The notes under the pieces are model-generated. The model had not been told where the DNA came from and made no database searches. It saw only the letters and a program-made list of their open reading frames with translations. Below, in pieces: positions 1 through 4,412 of a stretch of DNA of 5,111 bases. The DNA comes from Myxococcales bacterium (GTDB lineage: Bacteria > Myxococcota_A > Polyangia > Polyangiales > Polyangiaceae), in the NCBI GenBank assembly GCA_013298325.1, contig JAAFHJ010000392.1, positions 1 to 5,111 of the forward strand, read 5' to 3'. Position 1 is the first letter of the stretch, and each line of letters opens with the position of its first letter. The translations under genes were made by a program, and so were the position numbers.

Positions 1-165
1 GGGCCGAAGGTCGTCGCCTGCGTCGCTGCGCAAAAGACCGCGGAAAAAGGCTGCGGAGACCGGGTATTTGCCGAGTGCGCCGCGAAAGTCGGCCCCTACG
101 CGAATGGCGGCCCGCCGGCCCCCCCTGCGTTTGCCGACCCTGACGACGAGAGCGACGATCCCTAG
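1..165 (+). CDS. C-terminal end of an unrecognised protein (5' truncated by window edge)
   Basis: Frame 1 is open from the first base and reads 54 residues to a TAG stop at 163-165. The visible part has an Ala/Lys-rich, probably helical stretch with three cysteines (fragment residues 7, 18 and 26), followed by a Pro/Ala-rich and then acidic tail ending in DPDDESDDP. Three spaced cysteines could fit a secreted or lipoprotein-type domain with disulfides or a metal site, but the domain itself lies outside the window and I do not recognise the family. The codons are GC-rich like those of the neighbours. The next gene starts about 50 bases downstream on the same strand, so read-through transcription is possible. 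Confidence 0.55.
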   Translation, partial: GPKVVACVAAQKTAEKGCGDRVFAECAAKVGPYANGGPPAPPAFADPDDESDDP

Positions 166-215
166 CGCCCAATTCGCGTGCATTGTACACCATTTTTCCG
201 GGATTGAGGTCGCCT

Positions 216-1172
216 ATGTCCTTCACTGTTTTTGACGACCGCCATCGGGAACTCAGCTTTTTCTCCGCGCCGAAGCGCGTTGTTTCCCTCGTCCCGAGCG
301 ACACGCTCACGCTCGCCGCCCTCGGCTGCGGCGGCGCCCTCGTCGGTCGAACCGACTATTGCGAGCTCCCGGAAGCGCTCGTCGCTGGCGTACCGACGAT
401 CGGCGGCACGAAGAACCCGCGCGTCGCCGACATCGTCGACCTCAACCCGGATCTCATCCTCGCCAACCAGGAAGAGAACTCCCGGAGCGACCTCGAAGCG
501 CTCGCCCAGCAGGGATTTCGGGTCTTTATCGCCTTCCCGAAGCGCGTCGCCGACGGCCTCGCCCAAATGGCCCGCCTCGCGCGCATCTTTCACGTCGCGA
601 GCGATCCGGCGGTGCGGAGCCGCATGAAGCAGGGCTACGACGCCCTCCGCCGCGCGGAAGCGGCCCGCAAAGAGACGATCCCGCTGCGCGGCTTCTGCCC
701 GATCTGGGCAAAGCCGCTCATGACGATCCACGGGTCGACCTACATCAGCGATATGCTTGATCTTGTTGGTATTCAGAACGTCTTTGCCGATCGGGAGCGC
801 CGCTATCCGCTCGCCGCCGACCTCGCCTTCGGGCGCGCCCAAGCCGCAAAGGCGCCCGAAATCGTGGCGCCGGCGGTCCTCCTCGACGGGACGACCGAAG
901 GGCGCGACGTCCGCTACCCGCGCATCGCCGAAGAGGAGCTCCTCGCCCGTGCGCCGGAGATCTTCGTCCTCCCGAGCGAGCCCCACCCGTTCTCGGAAGA
1001 GGACGCCAACGGTTTCCGCGCCATCGCCGCCGCCGCAGAAGCGACGAACGCTACACGCGCGCAGGTCGTCTTTTGCGACGGAAAAGACCTCTCCTGGTAC
1101 GGCGATCGCGCCATTGATGGCATCGACCGTCTCCGCGAAGAAGTCCAGCTCTGGCGAGCAACGCGCGGGTAA
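216..1172 (+). CDS. Helical backbone metal receptor / BtuF-like substrate-binding protein, apparently cytosolic
   Basis: This 318-residue protein matches the periplasmic-binding-protein-2 fold (the BtuF/FepB type that binds cobalamin, haem or siderophores). The N-lobe begins with RVVSLVPSDTLTLAALG (residues 21-37), then LVGRTDYCELP (42-52), VPTIGGTKNP (59-68) and the paired LNPDLILANQEENSRSDLEAL segment (76-96). The C-lobe has IWAKPLMTIHGSTYISDML (163-181), LPSEPHPF (252-259) and a terminal DGKDLSWYGDRA (288-299). The protein starts directly with the fold: there is no signal peptide or lipobox, so it is predicted to be cytosolic, unlike classical ABC-transporter receptors. No permease or ATPase gene is adjacent. 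I chose ATG 216 because GAGG (205-208) lies 7 bases upstream; an in-frame TTG at 183 would add 11 residues without a good ribosome binding site. The usual VPSxTE signature reads VPSDTLT here. The family is clear; the ligand (cobalamin or another metal chelate) is not. Confidence 0.82.
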   Translation: MSFTVFDDRHRELSFFSAPKRVVSLVPSDTLTLAALGCGGALVGRTDYCELPEALVAGVPTIGGTKNPRVADIVDLNPDLILANQEENSRSDLEALAQQGFRVFIAFPKRVADGLAQMARLARIFHVASDPAVRSRMKQGYDALRRAEAARKETIPLRGFCPIWAKPLMTIHGSTYISDMLDLVGIQNVFADRERRYPLAADLAFGRAQAAKAPEIVAPAVLLDGTTEGRDVRYPRIAEEELLARAPEIFVLPSEPHPFSEEDANGFRAIAAAAEATNATRAQVVFCDGKDLSWYGDRAIDGIDRLREEVQLWRATRG

Positions 1173-1790
1173 CTAGGCCCGAGCCTGATAGCGTGGTCGC
1201 GGTCGAGGATCGCTTGTAAGTAGGCCAAATTGCACGTGGTCGAGCCAGCGGCCTCCGCAGTTTTCGGCCTGGCGGGCGATCCCTTCCATGCGGAACCCGA
1301 GGCGCCGAATGACGGCGAGCGATCGGTGGTTGTCGGTCGCGGCGGCGACATGAATCCGATGAACACGCATTCGCTCAAAGGCGAATTCGAGCACCCCCGC
1401 ACAGGCCTCAGTCATCAATCCCTGGCCGACGACGTCGTCGCGGAGCCAGTAGCCGAGGTCTCCGCGGCGATGGAGCGCAACGAGATTTTCGAGGCCGACG
1501 ACCCCCAGAAAACGACCGAGACCGCCAGCCGTTCGGTCGCGCTCACGAATGGCGAGGCGCGTCGCTCGACCGGAATCCCAGTCGGTTGCGCTTGCGTCGG
1601 CGTACCGGAGCGTCGATTCCTCGTCGGTCGTGAACGGCACCCAGGGCAGCCACGGCTCCAACGACTTCCGCGAGGGCTGGATCGCCGCGAAGGCGTCGCG
1701 GGCATCGGCCGCCTCGAGGGGCGTGAGCGCAAGCCGCGGGGTGAGCAGGGGGCGAAGCCGGAGCTCACTCCGCGACGGGATCGCGAGCAT
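1173..1790 (-). CDS. GNAT-family N-acetyltransferase, RimJ/RimL type
   Basis: This is a 205-residue protein of the acetyltransferase_3 (RimJ/RimL) group, which transfers acetyl from acetyl-CoA to a protein N-terminus or another amine. The N-terminus has the typical LLTPRLALTPLEAADA segment (residues 15-30). RFLGVVGLENL (93-103) and RRGDLGYWLRDDVVGQGLMTEA (108-129) follow; VVGQGLMTEA is the acetyl-CoA P-loop (motif A). The motif-B-like segment TDNHRSLAVIRRLGFRMEGIARQAE (152-176) and a closing LDHVQFGLL strand complete the fold, so the enzyme looks intact and of usual length. The substrate cannot be read from sequence. ATG at 1788-1790 is preferred, but a TTG at 1800-1802 would add four residues, and neither has a convincing Shine-Dalgarno sequence. 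The stop codon sits base-to-base against the stop of the receptor gene on the other strand. The 121-residue gene upstream ends 44 bases before this start, so the two are probably co-transcribed. Confidence 0.88.
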   Translation of the reverse strand: MLAIPSRSELRLRPLLTPRLALTPLEAADARDAFAAIQPSRKSLEPWLPWVPFTTDEESTLRYADASATDWDSGRATRLAIRERDRTAGGLGRFLGVVGLENLVALHRRGDLGYWLRDDVVGQGLMTEACAGVLEFAFERMRVHRIHVAAATDNHRSLAVIRRLGFRMEGIARQAENCGGRWLDHVQFGLLTSDPRPRPRYQARA

Positions 1791-1834
1791 GGGGAGAATC
1801 AAGGTCTCGGCACGCTAGCAGAACTCCGCGCGCT

Positions 1835-2200
1835 TCAGGCGCTGCGGCTCTGGGTCGGGCGGGCGGGGCGCTTCGGGTAGGCGCGCACCACCTCCGCCAC
1901 CGGGCGCTCGACGCGCTCGATGGGGCTCGTCAGAAGCTCGCGGCCGTCGGCGCCGAAGAAGAGCGCTTCGCCGGCCCCCGGCTCGCCGACGTTCGGGAAG
2001 AAACCGCCGCCGCGAAGGAACTTGAGGGACCCCTGCGAGCGTCGACCGATCGCGAGATGTCCCTGAAGAAACTCACCTTTTCGGCGGTCGCGGACCGCTA
2101 CGCAGACGCCGTCCCGAAAGTGATATTCGGTGTTGCGCGTGACATATACGCGGTGGCGTCGCCGATCGGGCCCTTGGTAGCTTCCGTTCCGTTCGCTCAT
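1835..2200 (-). CDS. Small conserved-looking protein of unknown function (PDRRRH motif)
   Basis: The product is a soluble-looking 121-residue protein with no signal peptide or membrane segment. The start is highly patterned: an SYQGPDRRRHRVYVTRNTEY segment (residues 7-26), then FRDGVCVAVRDRRKGEF (28-44), GHLAIGRR (47-54) and GEALFFGADGRELLTSPIERVERP (77-100). From memory it resembles short uncharacterised proteins of myxobacteria-like genomes; I can name no function. The dense Arg/His cluster near the N-terminus (PDRRRHR) could bind nucleic acid or phosphate, but that is only a guess. I chose ATG 2198-2200 because the conserved-looking text begins there; the frame runs upstream to a TTG at 2236 whose extra 12 residues look random. 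The gene is divergent from ybeY across 113 bases that should hold both promoters, and it reads toward the acetyltransferase gene. Coding status is supported by composition and by its long, well-placed frame. Confidence 0.72.
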   Translation of the reverse strand: MSERNGSYQGPDRRRHRVYVTRNTEYHFRDGVCVAVRDRRKGEFLQGHLAIGRRSQGSLKFLRGGGFFPNVGEPGAGEALFFGADGRELLTSPIERVERPVAEVVRAYPKRPARPTQSRSA

Positions 2201-2313
2201 GGCGCTATTCGCGCACGACCGCCCCCCCGGGGCCAAATTGCTGCGCCCCCTTCCGCCGACCTCGCTAGGAAGAAAGCCGCTTTCCCCCCCACTCCACCCC
2301 CCTGAAGGATCCT

Positions 2314-3015
2314 ATGCCTTTCGCGCTTGACGTCCGTGTTCCGCTCCCGAAGACCCTCTCGAAGCTCGAAATTCGGAAGGCGGCGCGAAGCCTGATGAAA
2401 GAACTCACGATCGAGGATCGGGAACTCTCAATCGTACTCTGCGACGATGAGACCATCCACGCGCTCAATCGTGACTTTCGCCACAAAGACAAACCGACGG
2501 ATGTTCTTGCCTTCGCCCTTTCGGAAGGGGAATTCGGAGACCTCGCCGGCGACCTCCTAGGTGATGTGGTGATCAGCGTCGATACCACCCTTCGGCAGGC
2601 AGAAGAGGTAGGAAAAACGCCATTTCAGGAGCTTGCAATGCTCCTCGTTCATGGCACTCTTCACCTCCTCGGGTGGGACCATGAAACGGCAAAGAAAGAT
2701 CGTTTGATGCGCGCGGAGACCGATCGCCTGCTCCTCGCCATCGGTATCCCCCCGGTAGCACCGACCGCAGATCCCCCGGTGAAATCGGCAGCTAAGGCCG
2801 TCGTCGGGCCCAAAGGGGCGGCGCCTGCGAAGGGGGCGCCGGTGGCGAAGAAGGCGACCGCTTCGAAGGGGGGGACGACGTCGGACCGCGGCCGCGACGC
2901 GACGCGCGCGATCGCCACGCCTGCGAAGAAGGGGAGCCCGGCGAAAACCGTCGCAAAAAAGGCGGCGGTAGAAGTTGAAAAAGTGAAAAAATCCAAGAAG
3001 AAAGCGACGGTCTGA
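2314..3015 (+). CDS. ybeY: YbeY, endoribonuclease / 16S rRNA maturation factor, with a basic C-terminal extension
   Basis: YbeY is a zinc-dependent cytoplasmic endoribonuclease needed for 16S rRNA 3'-end maturation and late 30S quality control. The catalytic domain covers about residues 1-146. It shows the conserved LNRDFRHKDKPTDVLAF segment (51-67), GDVVIS (83-88) and the signature HGTLHLLGWDH (113-123), whose His113, His117 and His123 are the expected zinc ligands. Family members usually end shortly after this region at about 150-180 residues. Here an 87-residue tail (147-233) follows, with 18 lysines, many Ala/Pro/Gly and a KKSKKKATV end, resembling histone H1-like or AlgP-like low-complexity tails. 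It is probably disordered and nucleic-acid-binding. The ATG at 2314 follows an AAGGAT ribosome binding site at 2305-2310. No phoH-like gene is next to it. A weak GAAAG/CTTTC inverted repeat (2272-2284) and C-runs lie in the leader, but I cannot assign a promoter. Confidence 0.93.
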   Translation: MPFALDVRVPLPKTLSKLEIRKAARSLMKELTIEDRELSIVLCDDETIHALNRDFRHKDKPTDVLAFALSEGEFGDLAGDLLGDVVISVDTTLRQAEEVGKTPFQELAMLLVHGTLHLLGWDHETAKKDRLMRAETDRLLLAIGIPPVAPTADPPVKSAAKAVVGPKGAAPAKGAPVAKKATASKGGTTSDRGRDATRAIATPAKKGSPAKTVAKKAAVEVEKVKKSKKKATV

Positions 3016-3062
3016 GCGCGCGTCTCTAGAGCCCGGTTGAGGGGGCAATTGCGGTCTGTGGC

Positions 3063-3076
3063 CAGCAAATTTGCTG
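3063..3076. repeat. Perfect 14-bp AT-centred palindrome CAGCAAATTTGCTG
   Basis: The 14 bases equal their own reverse complement. On the flanks, GTTGAG (3036-3041) and CTCAAC (3077-3082) are also complementary, so an RNA from here could fold as a closed stem around a CAGCA-AATT-TGCTG hairpin. As DNA it looks like a dimeric regulator site. An imperfect copy of its right half follows: ATTTGCTgCTC (3069-3079) recurs as ATTTGCTcCTC (3088-3098), 19 bp downstream. Operator versus RNA structure cannot be decided from sequence. Confidence 0.5.
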
Positions 3077-3147
3077 CTCAACACGCGATTTGCTCCTCAC
3101 GTGACCGCCGTCGAAAGGGCTCTCGTGGCGTCTAGAGTGCGGTTCCA

Positions 3148-3169
3148 GCGGTCGCCGCCGGCCTTTTTT
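3148..3169 (+). terminator. Possible rho-independent terminator downstream of ybeY
   Basis: A short GC-rich hairpin can form (GCGG at 3148-3151 with CCGC at 3155-3158, or GGTC at 3150-3153 with GGCC at 3160-3163), immediately followed by six T at 3164-3169. The stems are only about 4 bp and the element lies about 135 bases after the ybeY stop, so the call is weak. The T-run also pairs loosely with CGAAAAAGCC at 3203-3212, which could instead form a larger stem-loop. Confidence 0.3.
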
Positions 3170-3310
3170 CGCGAGATCGGCGGAGAATTTTGCTTGCGAG
3201 GCCGAAAAAGCCCGTGTAGCCGTGTTGCACATCCGAACGGGGCCGCGGAATTCGCTGCAGCGCCGCTCAAAGACGAGGCTCACCCGCCGCGATACTCAGG
3301 TTGGAACCCA

Positions 3311-3322
3311 CCTGCGCGCAGG
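3311..3322. repeat. Perfect 12-bp palindrome CCTGCGCGCAGG upstream of the HU gene
   Basis: This is an exact inverted repeat centred about 67 bp before the HU start codon, flanked by two GAACCC copies (3304-3309 and 3326-3331). The position fits an operator or a leader hairpin for the HU gene. No matching copy was seen elsewhere in the window, so the role is a guess. Confidence 0.35.
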
Positions 3323-3369
3323 GGCGAACCCCGATTGAAATCTCCGGAACACTTTGCCGTTGACCTGGC

Positions 3370-3375
3370 AGGAGG
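3370..3375 (+). promoter_or_regulatory. Strong Shine-Dalgarno AGGAGG of the HU gene
   Basis: AGGAGG ends 8 bases before ATG 3384 and fixes that start over the in-frame ATG at 3354. It is the strongest ribosome binding site in the window, consistent with the high expression usual for HU proteins. Confidence 0.85.
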
Positions 3376-3383
3376 ATTTACCG

Positions 3384-3701
3384 ATGGCTGCGAACAAGAA
3401 GCGTTTGACCAAGGCTCAGATCGTCACGGACATCGCGGAGAAGGCCGAACTCGACAAGAAGAGCGTGAACCGTGTCTTCGATTCGCTTTTCGACCTGATG
3501 AAGGGTCAGCTCGGCAACCGCGGCGCCGGTGAGTTCGTCCTCCCGGGCCTCCTCAAGGTCCGCGTCGTCGAGAAGAAGGCGACCAAGGAACGCCTCGGCA
3601 AGAACCCGCAGACCGGCGAACCGATCACGATCGCGGCGAAGCCGAAGTCGAAGCGCATCCGCGTCAGCGCCCTCAAGGCCCTCAAAGACGCCGTCCTCTG
3701 A
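3384..3701 (+). CDS. HU-family nucleoid-associated DNA-binding protein
   Basis: HU-family proteins are small dimers that bend and compact DNA in the nucleoid. This 105-residue member has the N-terminal two-helix dimerisation body (LTKAQIVTDIAEKAELDKKSVNRVFDSLFDLM, about residues 8-39) and the GEFVLPGLLKVRVVEKKAT strand region (49-67). The DNA-clasping arm has the tip KNPQTGEPITI (73-83), whose Pro75 corresponds to the intercalating proline. The C-terminal helix VSALKALKDAVL (94-105) completes the fold. It is about 15 residues longer than the classic 90-residue HU, mostly in the basic arm (KKATKERLGKNP), a form I associate with deltaproteobacterial HU paralogues. ATG 3384 is chosen because of AGGAGG at 3370-3375. 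The gene stands alone on its strand: a 368-base non-coding stretch precedes it, and the convergent lnt gene ends 24 bases after it. I cannot say whether it is the main HU or an accessory copy. Confidence 0.93.
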   Translation: MAANKKRLTKAQIVTDIAEKAELDKKSVNRVFDSLFDLMKGQLGNRGAGEFVLPGLLKVRVVEKKATKERLGKNPQTGEPITIAAKPKSKRIRVSALKALKDAVL

Positions 3702-3732
3702 GCCGCTAGCGGCCGCGCGGGCCTGCTAGCAG
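3702..3732. repeat. Two GCTAGC-centred palindromes between the convergent HU and lnt ends
   Basis: GCCGCTAGCGGC (3702-3713) and CTGCTAGCAG (3723-3732) are perfect palindromes whose GCTAGC cores are exactly 20 bp apart. The first begins right after the HU stop codon and the second overlaps the TAG stop of lnt (complement of 3726-3728). GGCC (3711-3714) and GGCC (3720-3723) can also pair. A bidirectional transcription-ending structure would suit this position, but no T-run follows, so it is not a classic intrinsic terminator. Confidence 0.45.
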
Positions 3733-4406
3733 TCCTGCGCCCCTCGCTGCGAGGTGTCGACATCCGTCGGCGCCTCGTTCCGTTTTGTGCGCCGTCGCCG
3801 CAACACGAGTCCGCCGGCGACGAGTGCATCAAACACGAGCAAAGGCCCATCGCCGAACTGCTCGTAAATTGTGCGTTTTTCGAGAAGCACCGGCGTCGCT
3901 TCCAGGGCGCCACCGACCGGCTCGCTTCGGGTCGCTGCCCAGCGCCCGCTCGCGGTGACGTGGGCGCTCACCCCGCCATTGACGGCGCGTACGAGATCCC
4001 GCCCAAGTTCGACGGCGCGAAACGTCGCCGCCGTCAGGTGAAGCTCGGGCTCCGCGGTACCGGTAAACCACGCATCGTTGGTGATATTTACGAGTAAATT
4101 CGGGATTTTGTCCGCCTGAAAGAGTTCGCGACCGGCTGCTGGTAGTGTGTCTTCAAAGCAGACGAGCGTTCCGATGTTTGCATTCTGCACGGAAATCGTC
4201 ACCGGCGGTCCCCCCGGCTCGATGCCGAGGCCGAGCCCAAACCAGCGCCGGAGGAACGGGAGCTCGCGGATGAGGGGGACCTGCTCGCCGAAGAGGACCA
4301 GGTGGCGCTTTTCCGAGGCTATCGAGAGCGTTCCGTCCGGGTAGGCGACGACGGCCGCGTTGGTACGCGTCCCCTGTTTTGTAGAGAGAAATAGGTGTTC
4401 TCTCAC
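3726..4406 (-). CDS. lnt: Apolipoprotein N-acyltransferase, C-terminal part (nitrilase domain; frameshifted from the N-terminal part)
   Basis: Lnt transfers an acyl chain from a phospholipid to the N-terminal cysteine of lipoproteins in the inner membrane, with a nitrilase-type domain facing the periplasm. This 226-residue piece carries most of that domain: REHLFLSTKQGTRTNAAVVAYPDG, then SEKRHLVLFGEQVP with the catalytic Lys (codon 4308-4310). LVCFEDTLP follows with the nucleophile Cys (codon 4158-4160), then NITNDAWFTGTAEPELH and FRAVELGRDLVRAVNGGVSAHV. A short hydrophobic segment (PLLVFDALVAGGLVL) near the end fits the C-terminal membrane helix. The frame differs by one base from that of the N-terminal part. 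The listed start, GTG 4406, is simply the first codon after the junction; no ribosome binding site precedes it. Upstream of it the same frame stays open to 4667 but encodes Arg/Ser/Pro-rich shadow sequence. With the N-terminal part it makes one Lnt, so this is a gene fragment unless the shift is an artefact. Confidence 0.85.
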   Translation of the reverse strand: MREHLFLSTKQGTRTNAAVVAYPDGTLSIASEKRHLVLFGEQVPLIRELPFLRRWFGLGLGIEPGGPPVTISVQNANIGTLVCFEDTLPAAGRELFQADKIPNLLVNITNDAWFTGTAEPELHLTAATFRAVELGRDLVRAVNGGVSAHVTASGRWAATRSEPVGGALEATPVLLEKRTIYEQFGDGPLLVFDALVAGGLVLRRRRTKRNEAPTDVDTSQRGAQDC

Positions 4407-4412
4407 CCGTTG
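4400..4412 (-). other. Frameshift junction in lnt
   Basis: On the minus strand the frame encoding GPFAILPTG ends near 4405, and the frame encoding VREHLFLSTKQG begins at 4406. Both parts align with one Lnt chain without a gap at this point. The shift equals one extra base or two missing bases. The local sequence CCCAACGGGTGAGAGAAC has a G-run and a GA dinucleotide repeat, both prone to replication slippage or base-calling error. There is no in-frame stop on either side near the junction. Confidence 0.75.

Larger units (their letters stand above)
3016..3383. other. 368-base non-coding region between ybeY and the HU gene, rich in palindromes
   Basis: I find no credible gene here: the open frames through it (3026-3283 on the minus strand and 3071 onward on the plus strand) give unpatterned, shadow-like protein and lack ribosome binding sites. 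The region is less GC-rich than its surroundings. It holds perfect palindromes CTCTAGAG (3024-3031), GCAATTGC (3045-3052), CAGCAAATTTGCTG (3063-3076), TCACGTGA (3097-3104) and CCTGCGCGCAGG (3311-3322). It also holds a near-repeat TCTAGAGnnCGGTT (3025-3038 and 3131-3144) and a T-run at 3164-3169 that may end ybeY transcription. It should contain the HU promoter, and the distance suggests either a long leader, a small RNA or an operator region. These roles are inference. Confidence 0.6.

Noticed and set aside
162..986. Long minus-strand open frame (274 codons) opposite the receptor gene
   Set aside because: Its Arg/Glu/Asp-rich, unpatterned translation is the typical reverse-strand shadow of a GC-rich gene, whereas the plus strand encodes clear family motifs.
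1230..1880. Plus-strand open frame (216 codons) opposite the acetyltransferase gene
   Set aside because: The minus strand has full GNAT motifs; this frame has none and extends across the gene boundary into the next gene.
2557..3084. Arg-rich minus-strand frames opposite the YbeY tail
   Set aside because: They are the complement of Lys codons in the tail; the upstream YbeY domain is in frame with the tail and has a good ribosome binding site.
3131..3160. GCGGTTCCA segment resembling a tRNA T-arm
   Set aside because: No acceptor, D-arm or anticodon arm can be built around it.
3190..3219. Possible sigma70 promoter for HU (TTGCTT, then GTGTAG about 18 bases later)
   Set aside because: The -10 match is poor, and other equally weak pairs exist (for example TTGAAA at 3335), so no promoter is claimed.
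3026..3283. Minus-strand 85-codon open frame in the non-coding region
   Set aside because: No Shine-Dalgarno sequence, random-looking composition, and it runs across the palindrome cluster.
3071..3532. Plus-strand 153-codon open frame covering the ybeY-HU gap and part of the HU gene
   Set aside because: It overlaps HU in another frame, has no ribosome binding site, and its protein shows no pattern.
4153..4404. Continuation of the N-terminal lnt frame past the junction to a stop at 4153, as a real alternative C-terminus
   Set aside because: Its sequence is Arg/Pro-rich and lacks nitrilase motifs, while the other frame over the same bases encodes the Lnt Lys and Cys motifs.
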